37,864 bases of DNA from a virus: positions 1 to 37,864 of IMG/VR virus record IMGVR_UViG_3300043434_000386, one strand, 5' to 3'. The notes below the pieces were generated by a model. The model had not been told where the DNA came from. It made no database searches and saw only the letters and a list, made by a program, of their open reading frames with translations. Positions 1-6,712 of the stretch are shown here, piece by piece; position 1 is the first letter of the stretch, and every line of letters begins with the position of its first letter. The position numbers and the translations under genes are program-made.

Positions 1-162
1 CAGATCACAGAAGCTCCAAAAATATATGGAGCAAGTACCAATCCCGAAGTTATCAAAGGAGTTCGTGATGCTACCGGTGGTAGGCTTACACCAAAATCTT
101 TACCCAGTTTACCTCCGTTAAGCACCGGCGGTGGTGTCGGTGGCGGCCTAGGAGGAGCATAA
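1..162 (+). CDS. C-terminal end of an unidentified protein (5' truncated)
   Basis: An open frame enters from the left edge and encodes 53 residues before TAA at 160-162. The visible tail is rich in Pro, Ser and Gly and ends in a run of Gly residues, typical of a flexible C-terminus. The stop overlaps the next start as TAATG. Its place directly before the gp4 head completion gene suggests a virion or assembly protein, but the visible part is too short to name. Confidence 0.7.
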   Translation, partial: QITEAPKIYGASTNPEVIKGVRDATGGRLTPKSLPSLPPLSTGGGVGGGLGGA

Positions 163-440
163 TGAACTACGAAGCTTCTAGATTTGATATGTTATATGGC
201 AAACTTTTAAATAAAAAAGTACCGCAGACTTTGGCAAAGCAACTAACAGTGGCTATACTTAAAATAAGTGACACCACCGGTGAAGATGTGGATTCTATAA
301 TAAAATATGTTACTGCCAATGGACTTAAATTCGACAATCATGTTTATGATATCTTAAATAAATCAAGAACAAACAGCAGTCAAATAGGATTTTTAGATAC
401 TGCAAACATACCCCGCAGTATTTCCAGACAGGTTATATAA
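162..440 (+). CDS. Conserved-type small hypothetical protein (92 aa)
   Basis: I do not recognise this 92-residue protein. It is mostly helical in appearance, with no signal peptide or membrane segment. It has a strong ribosome binding site (GGAGGA at about 150-155, inside the end of the upstream gene) and its start overlaps that gene's stop. It is also coupled to the gp4 gene behind it by a TAATG overlap at 438-442, so the three genes are probably translated together and this one is likely involved in head or neck assembly by association. That role is inference only. Confidence 0.75.
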   Translation: MNYEASRFDMLYGKLLNKKVPQTLAKQLTVAILKISDTTGEDVDSIIKYVTANGLKFDNHVYDILNKSRTNSSQIGFLDTANIPRSISRQVI

Positions 441-910
441 TGGCCTATAATTATACGCAGGGATTCTTTACACCCACCAATCCCAGCCGTTATATAGGCA
501 GTAACCAACCTAAATATAGATCTGGCTGGGAATTAACAGTGATGCGATTCTGCGACACACACCCCGCAGTTATAGGCTGGGCCAGTGAAAGTCTACGCAT
601 ACCCTATATCAATCCTTTTACAGGAAAACAAACAACTTATTATCCTGATTTTTTAATAACGTATCAGGATAAAAATGGCAACAAAATCAGTGAAGTCATT
701 GAAGTCAAACCACGTAACCAAGCAGTATTGGAGTTATCGAAAACTCAGCAGGAAAAGGCTGCGGTTGTGTTGAATATGGCTAAGTGGGAAGCATGTAGAG
801 CATGGTGCCAAAAACACGGATTAAAATTTAGAATATTAACCGAAGAAGATATATACAACAATTGGCAACCTAATAATAAGCCAAAAGCAAAAAGAACACG
901 TAAACGATGA
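440..910 (+). CDS. 4: Head completion nuclease, T4 gp4-like
   Basis: 156 residues, about the length of T4 gp4 (also called gp50/4), the head completion protein needed before tails can join filled heads. The fold is a PD-(D/E)XK nuclease like the TnsA N-terminal domain. Visible active-site pattern: E31 in SGWELTVMRF, D70 in YYPDFL, and E88-V-K90 in EVIEVKPR. The C-terminus is a basic tail (KPKAKRTRKR). In T4-like phages gp4 is thought to trim or prepare packaged DNA ends or the portal region. Start ATG at 440 overlaps the previous stop. Its stop TGA (908-910) overlaps an ATG at 907 that appears to be the original start of the terminase small subunit gene, now separated by an inserted endonuclease. 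Confidence 0.9.
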   Translation: MAYNYTQGFFTPTNPSRYIGSNQPKYRSGWELTVMRFCDTHPAVIGWASESLRIPYINPFTGKQTTYYPDFLITYQDKNGNKISEVIEVKPRNQAVLELSKTQQEKAAVVLNMAKWEACRAWCQKHGLKFRILTEEDIYNNWQPNNKPKAKRTRKR

Positions 911-930
911 CTAAAAAATTAGAAGATTGA
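907..930 (+). pseudogene. Orphaned original start of terminase small subunit gene (7 codons)
   Basis: ATG at 907 overlaps the gp4 stop as ATGA and reads M-T-K-K-L-E-D before TGA at 928-930. The coding region that resumes after the inserted HNH gene begins I-T-K-R-L-E-E-F-F (from 1605). The two short stretches match closely in protein and in DNA (ATGACTAAA against ATTACTAAA, then GAAGA in both). I infer that the gp16 gene once started at 907, coupled to gp4, and that insertion of the HNH endonuclease gene left this 5' remnant. Confidence 0.6.
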
Positions 931-936
931 TAAATA
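930..936 (+). promoter_or_regulatory. Putative late promoter core ATAAATA
   Basis: TGATAAATATTAT matches the TATAAATA core of T4 late promoters. It ends only 4 bases before the ATG of the HNH gene, which has no ribosome binding site, so a transcript from here would have almost no leader, or would serve the downstream gp16 gene. Confidence 0.45.
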
Positions 937-940
937 TTAT

Positions 941-1603
941 ATGTTTATAAATTGCAAATATACTACTTGGTACTTCAACATAATTAATGCAGCCAAGGAA
1001 AGAATAGAGTCTGAACAAGTTTACTATGAATCTCATCATATTATTCCCAAGAGCCTTGGTGGTAACGATTCTAAATCTAATGTAATAAGATTAACAGCTA
1101 GAGAGCATTTTATCTGTCATCTATTGTTAGTAAAGGCAGTCGAAATCAAGTTCAAGAAAAAAATGAATTTCGCATATTGGAGAATGTGTAATGCAACAGG
1201 AAAACGTCATCGTCCTACCTCTCACCAATATGAAATGGGCAGACGATTATTCATAGAATCACAAACCGGGCACGAGTCGTATTTGACCTTTCACACAGAA
1301 GAAACTAAATTAAAAATCAGTAATACTGTTAAACAACAGCTATCAAAACTTAGTGATGATGAACGCCGTAATAGAGTACTGAAATCGTGTTGTAAACCAG
1401 AATCATATACAGCGGAGCGCATTGAAAAAGCTCGACTCGGTATGATAGGGAAAAAGAAAACAAAAACAAGTAAATTATTAGCCGCTGAAGAACGCCGAAG
1501 AAATAGATCTTCGGAAGAAAAATTAAAATGTGGCGCGGCAAATAAAGGTAAGACCTGGAGTTTAATTGACGGTAAACGAGTCTGGAAATCAAAGGAGAAT
1601 TAA
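941..1603 (+). CDS. HNH homing endonuclease inserted at the start of gp16
   Basis: 220 residues. The N-terminal HNH nuclease core lies at about residues 29-61: His pair H32-H33 in the HHIIP motif, N47 and H56/H60 in AREHFICH. The C-terminal half is basic, with repeated short helical segments like the NUMOD DNA-binding repeats of phage homing endonucleases. It closely resembles the HNH protein at 16416-17135 (shared MFIN start, HHIIP, SLGGND, LTAREHFICH), so the two are paralogues. It lies between gp4 and the terminase small subunit gene and has displaced the latter's start. There is no clear ribosome binding site before ATG 941, unlike its paralogue. Homing endonucleases of this type cut a related genome lacking the insert and spread by repair. 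Confidence 0.88.
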   Translation: MFINCKYTTWYFNIINAAKERIESEQVYYESHHIIPKSLGGNDSKSNVIRLTAREHFICHLLLVKAVEIKFKKKMNFAYWRMCNATGKRHRPTSHQYEMGRRLFIESQTGHESYLTFHTEETKLKISNTVKQQLSKLSDDERRNRVLKSCCKPESYTAERIEKARLGMIGKKKTKTSKLLAAEERRRNRSSEEKLKCGAANKGKTWSLIDGKRVWKSKEN

Positions 1604-1604
1604 A

Positions 1605-2111
1605 ATTACTAAACGTCTTGAAGAATTTTTTAATGTAGATAACACCGAATCTGACCGAAACGACACTGACGAGCTACAGTTGCCGCTGTCTACAAATGTT
1701 ATTCCAATGACAGTTCCTGATTCCAGTGAGTTTACTACGCAGATGGATATTGCAGATAGGATCGATAAAGCATTACCTCAGGTGCGAGGTTTGGAAACAG
1801 AAGACAGAGACTTGGACGATTATGCTCAACAGGCCATGGATAGTTTTGGTAAGCTAATGGACCTTGGTTTTAATATGGATGATAGAAATGCAGGTAAGGT
1901 ATTTGAAGTTGCCAGTACCATGATGAGCAACGCAATTACAGCCAAAACAGCTAAATTAGATAAAAAGCTAAAAATGGTGGAACTTCAACTCAAAGCGGCT
2001 AGACTTGCTCAAACGCAAAAACCCGAAGAGGAAGCACAGAATAATAATGGTGAATTAAGCACAGACAGAAATGCTATATTAAATCTCATTAATCAGAACA
2101 TGAAAAAGTGA
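1605..2111 (+). CDS. 16: Terminase small subunit, gp16-like, with probable ATT start
   Basis: Predicted small terminase subunit that recognises DNA and regulates the gp17 packaging motor. Evidence is the position before gp17 and between gp4 and virion genes, the acidic helical sequence and the long C-terminal coiled-coil-like stretch (about residues 95-150); there is no catalytic motif. The frame is open from TTG 1566, but the sequence resembling the native N-terminus starts at 1605 with ATT, preceded by AAAGGAG at 1591-1597 with 7 bases of spacing, so I choose ATT. The alternative TTG 1566 also has a weak GGAG and would add 13 residues encoded by the end of the HNH gene. ATT starts are rare but real (infC of E. 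coli). Length about 168 residues, near T4 gp16 (164). Confidence 0.7.
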   Translation: MTKRLEEFFNVDNTESDRNDTDELQLPLSTNVIPMTVPDSSEFTTQMDIADRIDKALPQVRGLETEDRDLDDYAQQAMDSFGKLMDLGFNMDDRNAGKVFEVASTMMSNAITAKTAKLDKKLKMVELQLKAARLAQTQKPEEEAQNNNGELSTDRNAILNLINQNMKK

Positions 2112-2117
2112 TAAATA
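2111..2117 (+). promoter_or_regulatory. Putative late promoter core ATAAATA
   Basis: GATAAATAA lies directly after the gp16 stop and 17 bases before the ATG at 2135, with a GGAG ribosome binding site (2125-2128) in between. This spacing fits a late promoter with a short leader. Confidence 0.55.
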
Positions 2118-2134
2118 ATTTATCGGAGAAAAGA

Positions 2135-2737
2135 ATGCCAACATTATTAGAATACTTAGAATCTGTTAAAAAGCAACATAAGGTAAGAATCAAACTAGCC
2201 TGCGGTTGCAGTAACGAGGTTCTTGATAAAATTGAACGTCACTTAGAAAAGTATGACGTAGAGCAAGTAACTGCTCCACAGAAAACTATACTTCAAAAGC
2301 GTCCTCTAGACTTTCCGCAGTTAGATCAAGCAGAAGTTTATATCATTGACTTTACTGCTAATTTACCTGTTAGCCTACAGCAATTACACAGCGAATTAGC
2401 CAGTATGTTGCGTGTACCAGAGGGTCTTGTAGTAGTTCGTAGCCCAGAAGATCCACGCGAAACGCAGGACGACGCAGGCAAAACACTGGCCAAAGAGCCA
2501 TTGTTAACCACAGAGCTGACGGCAACTACACAAGAGGAAACATTTGGTGATAAGTTTAATACGAACTTACTCAAAGAATTAAAAGCGTTATCTGACAAAC
2601 GCAAAGAAAATTTACAACATGCCAAAGTTACAGACCCAGATGTGCCTGCAACTGAACCAGAAATCGGAGACAGCGCCAGCACAAACAAAACTAGCCCTGT
2701 ACGTAAATTTGTAGCCCCAATGGGTAAAGGAAAATAA
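2135..2737 (+). CDS. Virion-associated type protein between terminase subunits (200 aa)
   Basis: Not recognised by name. The N-terminal half (about residues 10-105) is a compact mixed alpha/beta domain (VRIKLACGCSNEVL, then VYIIDF and LVVVRSPEDP), followed by a low-complexity Thr/Glu/Lys-rich tail. I recall similar proteins beside the terminase genes of marine T4-like phages, annotated hypothetical or structural. I prefer ATG 2135 (GGAG at 2125-2128, spacing 6) over the upstream GTG at 2108, which lacks a good site. The next gene starts 2 bases after its stop. Confidence 0.75.
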   Translation: MPTLLEYLESVKKQHKVRIKLACGCSNEVLDKIERHLEKYDVEQVTAPQKTILQKRPLDFPQLDQAEVYIIDFTANLPVSLQQLHSELASMLRVPEGLVVVRSPEDPRETQDDAGKTLAKEPLLTTELTATTQEETFGDKFNTNLLKELKALSDKRKENLQHAKVTDPDVPATEPEIGDSASTNKTSPVRKFVAPMGKGK

Positions 2738-2739
2738 TC

Positions 2740-3762
2740 ATGAATTTTGAAACTATTTTAAAAAGGCTAAACGCCATAGGCGGTTTACAAGGTGCCGTCA
2801 CAGAAGAAAAGAAGCCAGATGCTGACAAAGACGGTGTACCTGATTGGGCAGATAAAAAGCCAGGCGCAGATGACACTGAAGACAAAAAAGAAAAAGCTAA
2901 CGAAGATATCATAAATGTAATGCGCGGTCTTAAAGCTATTCAAGAAGCAGAAGATGAGCATTGCTCCAAGTGTGATTGCACACCCTGTGAGTGTAAAGAT
3001 GAAAAAGTCGACGAAGCACTTAATACAAGTAAGCTAGCAGACACTATGGGTGTTGATGCCCAACGTTTACGTGGTGCAGTTGCTCGCGCAACAGCAGGCA
3101 AGCAAACACGCAGTGATATAATGTTGTTGTCTGATACATTTGTTAAGTTATTAAACAATCCAGACGATACCGCTATCCAAGCAGTGGCTAACTTAATTAA
3201 ATCAGGCAATTCAGTTTCTAAACCAGAAAAAGAAATGCCTGACATAGTTATGAAACAAGAAGGCAACGAATTCAGTGGCGCATTAAAAGCAGCCAAAGAT
3301 GCCGGCGAGGAAGAATTCGAAGTTGGCGGTAAGAAATATAAAGTAAATGAGTGTGGTGATGACATGGGTATGCCACCAATGGCAGCGATTGCAACAGCAC
3401 CAGAAGAAAGCAAAGATCGTTATACACTGACAATTACTAAAGCAGACGGTAGCACATTAAATGCCACAACAGACATGCCACAAGATATTGCTAATTTAAT
3501 TAAGTTAGCTGGTATTCCTGGAACAACGTCGGTATCAAACGCACCAGCACAGCCAGAAGCAGATGTCGAAGAAGCGTTTGGGAATACTCCAGCACAAACA
3601 CAGGAACGCGAGCCACGCAGTTTTGGTGATACAAAAAATTGGGGATTGCCTGGCACAGCAAGAGCAGATGTTCGCTATACACCACCGCAACAGGGTGACA
3701 ATCCAATGAAAGAAGAAGTTGGAATGTTTGAGGAATACAAAGTATTTAAAGAGAGTAAATGA
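2740..3762 (+). CDS. Acidic virion-like protein with calcium-binding-type repeat and Cys cluster
   Basis: 340 residues, very acidic. Residues about 26-45 read DADKDGVPDWADKKPGADD, like a thrombospondin type 3 or EF-hand-like calcium-binding repeat. Residues about 74-86 hold a Cys cluster (HCSKCDCTPCEC, spaced C-x2-C-x-C-x2-C-x-C). A helical block follows (about 95-150), then a small beta segment (EEFEVGGKKYKVNE) and a Pro-rich tail. No signal peptide or membrane segment. Position just before gp17, overlapping it as ATGA at 3759-3762, suggests a head-related role. Name and exact role unknown. Confidence 0.75.
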   Translation: MNFETILKRLNAIGGLQGAVTEEKKPDADKDGVPDWADKKPGADDTEDKKEKANEDIINVMRGLKAIQEAEDEHCSKCDCTPCECKDEKVDEALNTSKLADTMGVDAQRLRGAVARATAGKQTRSDIMLLSDTFVKLLNNPDDTAIQAVANLIKSGNSVSKPEKEMPDIVMKQEGNEFSGALKAAKDAGEEEFEVGGKKYKVNECGDDMGMPPMAAIATAPEESKDRYTLTITKADGSTLNATTDMPQDIANLIKLAGIPGTTSVSNAPAQPEADVEEAFGNTPAQTQEREPRSFGDTKNWGLPGTARADVRYTPPQQGDNPMKEEVGMFEEYKVFKESK

Positions 3763-5285
3763 GCGACTTCATCAAGGCGCCCTATAAGAAGGAAAATTAT
3801 ACAGAGGATCAGATAGCGGAGATTGTAAAATCCGCCACTGATCCTGTATACTTCTTAAAGGAGTACATGTGGATTCAACATCCCACAAAAGGTAAAGTAA
3901 GATTTGAACTCTACGATTATCAAGTAGATCTAATCAATGCGTACCATAACTTCAAATACAGTATTAATATGCTGGGTCGTCAGATGGGTAAGAGTACCTG
4001 TGCGGCTGGTTACCTATTGTGGTACGCTATGTTTGTTCCGGATAGTACTATTTTAATTGCCGCACACAAATACACTGGATCTCAGGAAATTATGCAACGT
4101 GTTCGTTTTATGTACGAACATTTGCCTAATTGGATTAAAGCAGGTGTAACAAGTTATAACAAAGGCAGTATTGATTTTGACAATGGCAGTCGTATAGTAA
4201 GCGCCACAACAACAGAAAATACTGGTCGTGGTATGTCTATCACTCTAGTATACTTAGATGAGTTTGCATTCGTTCCGCCACGTATTGCCAAAGAATTCTG
4301 GACAGCTCTGAGTCCAACGTTATCAACTGGTGGTAAGTGTATTATTACAAGCACACCTAGCCAGGACAATGACCAGTTTGCGCAAATTTGGAATGATGCC
4401 ATTAAAAATATAGACGAGTATGGTAATCCAAGAGCCGTTGGTAAAAATGGCTTTAAGAGTATCAAATATATTTGGAGCGATCATCCTGACAGAGACGAAG
4501 CCTGGGCGGAACATGAACGCAGTAAAATTGGTGAAGATAGGTTCTTTCGAGAACATGAGTGTAAGTTTATTGCCGCAGATGAAACATTGATTAATAGTAT
4601 CAAGTTGGCTAACTTAGAGGGCATAGACCCCATGGACAGAATAGGCCAGCTTAGAATATATGAAAAAATAAACAAAGAAAAGACATATGCCATAGGCTGG
4701 GACCCTAGTTTGGGTACAGGTGGTGACAGCGCGGCTATTCAAGTATTCAGCTTGCCCGATCTAGCGCAAGTTGCGGAATGGCAACATAATAAAACAGATG
4801 TACGAGGTCAGTTGCGAGTGTTAGTCTCATTGTTAAACTGGTTAAAAGATCAAGGTCTGGAAAACGAGCAAATGTACTGGAGCGTTGAAAACAATACTCT
4901 TGGAGAAGCGGCGCTGGTAGCAATTGTAGAATATGGTGAAGACAATATCCCTGGATATTTTCTCAGTGAACCCGGTGCAAAGCGTAAAGGATTTAATACT
5001 ACAAATAAAAGCAAGCTGGCTGCCTGTACCAAGTTAAAATACTACATAGAGTCAGATAAAATGAAGCCAAAAAGCAAAAATCTAATACAAGAACTAAAAA
5101 CATTTGTTGCTCATGGTGCAAGTTTTGCCGCCAAAGAAGGCGAAACTGACGATTTAGTCATGGGCACAATACTTGCAGTTAGGCTAGTAGAGCATTTAAT
5201 GAAGTACGATGAAAACACGTATAATGCATTGGTAGAACGCGGCAGCAGTGATTTTGTTGCGCCCATGCCAATAGGTATAATATAA
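3759..5285 (+). CDS. 17: Terminase large subunit, gp17
   Basis: 508 residues; T4 gp17 is about 610. This is the ATP-driven packaging motor and headful nuclease. Seen in order: Q-motif-like YDYQ at 53-56; Walker A GRQMGKST at 73-80; Walker B LVYLDEFA at 163-170 with D167 and catalytic E168; coupling motif STPS at 198-201; then an RNase H-like nuclease domain with D315 (GWDPSLGTGGDS), E377 (WSVENN) and D464/D465 (TDDLVMG). All key residues are present, so it should be active. The start overlaps the stop of the upstream gene (ATGA), indicating translational coupling. Confidence 0.97.
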   Translation: MSDFIKAPYKKENYTEDQIAEIVKSATDPVYFLKEYMWIQHPTKGKVRFELYDYQVDLINAYHNFKYSINMLGRQMGKSTCAAGYLLWYAMFVPDSTILIAAHKYTGSQEIMQRVRFMYEHLPNWIKAGVTSYNKGSIDFDNGSRIVSATTTENTGRGMSITLVYLDEFAFVPPRIAKEFWTALSPTLSTGGKCIITSTPSQDNDQFAQIWNDAIKNIDEYGNPRAVGKNGFKSIKYIWSDHPDRDEAWAEHERSKIGEDRFFREHECKFIAADETLINSIKLANLEGIDPMDRIGQLRIYEKINKEKTYAIGWDPSLGTGGDSAAIQVFSLPDLAQVAEWQHNKTDVRGQLRVLVSLLNWLKDQGLENEQMYWSVENNTLGEAALVAIVEYGEDNIPGYFLSEPGAKRKGFNTTNKSKLAACTKLKYYIESDKMKPKSKNLIQELKTFVAHGASFAAKEGETDDLVMGTILAVRLVEHLMKYDENTYNALVERGSSDFVAPMPIGII

Positions 5286-5294
5286 TAAGAAAAG

Positions 5295-5301
5295 GTAAAT
5301 A
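5295..5301 (+). promoter_or_regulatory. Weak late-promoter-like motif GTAAATA
   Basis: GGTAAATAATAC is one base off the ATAAATA motif and ends 5 bases before ATG 5307. It could be a degenerate late promoter giving a leaderless mRNA, but AAGG at 5292-5295 could also act as a weak ribosome binding site for read-through transcripts. Confidence 0.25.
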
Positions 5302-5306
5302 ATACT

Positions 5307-6557
5307 ATGGCCGTTGATTTCAATACTGTAGCAGATAGAATTTTTGACCAGCTCAAGGGCTTTGGTTATCAGATAGCCATTTTTGATGCAGGTGGCAAAC
5401 AAACACAGAACGCACAAGAAGGCAGACGATTTTATAGTATGGATCAGAAGTTTACTGTTGAGCTATCTGAAAAAGAAAACGTTATCAAAATTAAATTTGG
5501 CGAAAGCACAGATAAAAATAAATTAAAACAGTTACAGCGAACTATCAAAGGTGGGATCGCCAAAAAATACTTAATAGGAGTTGATGTTATGCCTTATTCA
5601 GGTACAGACATAGAATTAAAACATGCAGAAAACATGGTAAGTGAGAGTTTGGGACCTAGCATGGGTTCTGTAAAAACAAGCTACCAACAAACAGAAGGTG
5701 CTAAATTAATTATACGCCACAATAAACCAGTTAATGAAGAAGTTCGTGGCAGTCGCAGTCGCAACATTAGTGCATTGTTTATTGAAAATGCACAAGGCGA
5801 GCGATTCAAATATCCGCATACTCACTTGGCAGGCGCTCGTATAATGACGCAACACGTTGCCGAAGGCGGCACACCCTACGATGAAGTTGGACAAAAGATC
5901 ATTGGTCTAAGTGAAGAGCGCTCACAGTTAATGCGTGTAACTCAGTATATTCGTTCCAATGGCCTACAAGAACAGGCAGGTGACATTGGTTCTGTGGTTC
6001 AAATGCGTTTATCTGAAATTAAACAAATTCTTGGTAGATACAATGCAGAATCATTGATGAGTGATGTTCATGAAAGTGACGACACTGATGTAGATTCCCT
6101 AAAAGAACGTTTAACAAAAAACGTTTTTGATGAAAGCATTGGCGAAATGTTACCAAAATTAAATGGTTATATGAAGTCATATCAATCAAAACTACAGGCA
6201 GAATCTGCTATGTCAGCGTTAAGGCAAGAAGTTGAAGAAAGCGCACATATTTACTTCAGTGAAATACCTGATGTTGAAATGTCTGAAATGATTGTCTACG
6301 AAAGTCCTACTATCAATACTACCGAACTTATCAATATGGTACTGCCGGCATTGGAAGACGAATCAGTCAAACAAAAATTAACCGCGGTGGCGTCACATGT
6401 ACAGGAAGGCTTGCTAGATCCTGCACTGGTTGATAATATAACTAGAAGCATTGTAAGCAAGGCTGCACTAGCAGAAAAGGTTTCTGATGTTTTGGATACC
6501 AACACATTCTTTGAATCGGCAATGTCTAAATTCTCTATCAGAGAAATATTGAAGTAA
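5307..6557 (+). CDS. Virion-associated type protein (416 aa), conserved in T4-like phages
   Basis: 416 residues with an N-terminal alpha/beta region (about 1-110), a central segment around residues 150-215 (FIENAQGERFKYP, HLAGARIMTQHVAEGG, EVGQKIIGLSEE) and a long helical C-terminal half. I recall the central motif from conserved proteins of large T4-like phages annotated as structural or hypothetical. No enzyme motif is evident. It follows gp17 and ends the packaging block before a terminator. The protein ends in SIREILK; compare the RELK ends of two other proteins in this window. Confidence 0.75.
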   Translation: MAVDFNTVADRIFDQLKGFGYQIAIFDAGGKQTQNAQEGRRFYSMDQKFTVELSEKENVIKIKFGESTDKNKLKQLQRTIKGGIAKKYLIGVDVMPYSGTDIELKHAENMVSESLGPSMGSVKTSYQQTEGAKLIIRHNKPVNEEVRGSRSRNISALFIENAQGERFKYPHTHLAGARIMTQHVAEGGTPYDEVGQKIIGLSEERSQLMRVTQYIRSNGLQEQAGDIGSVVQMRLSEIKQILGRYNAESLMSDVHESDDTDVDSLKERLTKNVFDESIGEMLPKLNGYMKSYQSKLQAESAMSALRQEVEESAHIYFSEIPDVEMSEMIVYESPTINTTELINMVLPALEDESVKQKLTAVASHVQEGLLDPALVDNITRSIVSKAALAEKVSDVLDTNTFFESAMSKFSIREILK

Positions 6558-6560
6558 TGA

Positions 6561-6568
6561 TATAAATA
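6561..6568 (+). promoter_or_regulatory. Late promoter, TATAAATA
   Basis: Exact match to the T4 late promoter core TATAAATA, just after the stop of the upstream gene and upstream of gp32. A transcript from here would start near the following stem-loop. gp32 would then have both an early-type promoter (6604-6633) and a late one. Confidence 0.6.
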
Positions 6569-6574
6569 TCAATG

Positions 6575-6602
6575 TGCAAAATAGCCAAAAGGCTATTTTG
6601 TA
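6575..6602 (+). terminator. Stem-loop terminator before the gp32 promoter
   Basis: A 10-bp perfect stem CAAAATAGCC / GGCTATTTTG with an AAAA loop, extendable by two more pairs. The A-rich left arm and T-rich right arm make it plausible in both directions. It ends 2 bases before the -35 box of the next promoter. Confidence 0.75.
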
Positions 6603-6603
6603 C

Positions 6604-6633
6604 TTGACGTAGCATGCAATAGCATGTTACAAT
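6604..6633 (+). promoter_or_regulatory. Sigma70-type promoter of gp32 with direct repeat in the spacer
   Basis: -35 TTGACG (6604-6609), 18-base spacer, -10 TACAAT (6628-6633) with an extended TG (6625-6626). The spacer holds a 7-base direct repeat, TAGCATG at 6610-6616 and 6620-6626, with a 10-base period, which would place both copies on one face of the helix and could be an operator. The expected start is near 6640. Confidence 0.7.
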
Positions 6634-6638
6634 TCGTT

Positions 6639-6712
6639 CACTAACTGGGAGTAGTTAGTGTTCCAGGCAACTAAATTTGGTTAAACCCTGGCATTTTAAA
6701 GGAAGAAAAATT
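6639..6712 (+). promoter_or_regulatory. Structured mRNA leader of gp32 (possible autoregulatory site)
   Basis: About 73 bases of leader follow the promoter. Hairpin 1: CACTAACT / AGTTAGTG (6639-6646 / 6653-6660), loop GGGAGT. Hairpin 2: CCAGG / CCTGG (6663-6667 / 6687-6691) closed by an inner AACTA / TGGTT stem. The ribosome binding site AAAGGA is at 6698-6703. T4 gp32 represses its own translation by binding a folded leader; the same position and a folded leader here make that mechanism plausible but unproven. Confidence 0.5.

Noticed and set aside
1350-1592. 80-residue - strand frame opposite the HNH gene
   Set aside because: Antisense shadow of a supported gene; composition is typical of a reverse reading of Lys/Arg-rich codons.
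941-1603. HNH gene as part of a restriction or defence system
   Set aside because: It has no methylase or partner gene and has NUMOD-like repeats and an insertion pattern typical of homing endonucleases.
6639-6664. H-type pseudoknot in the gp32 leader as in T4
   Set aside because: The loop GGGA can pair with TTCC at 6661-6664, but with the full 8-bp stem there is no loop left to cross the stem, so it is sterically unlikely unless the stem opens. I kept only the hairpins.
6677-6712. TTG start giving gp32 12 extra residues
   Set aside because: It lies within the leader hairpin and has no ribosome site; ATG 6713 has AAAGGA and begins like other T4-like SSBs.
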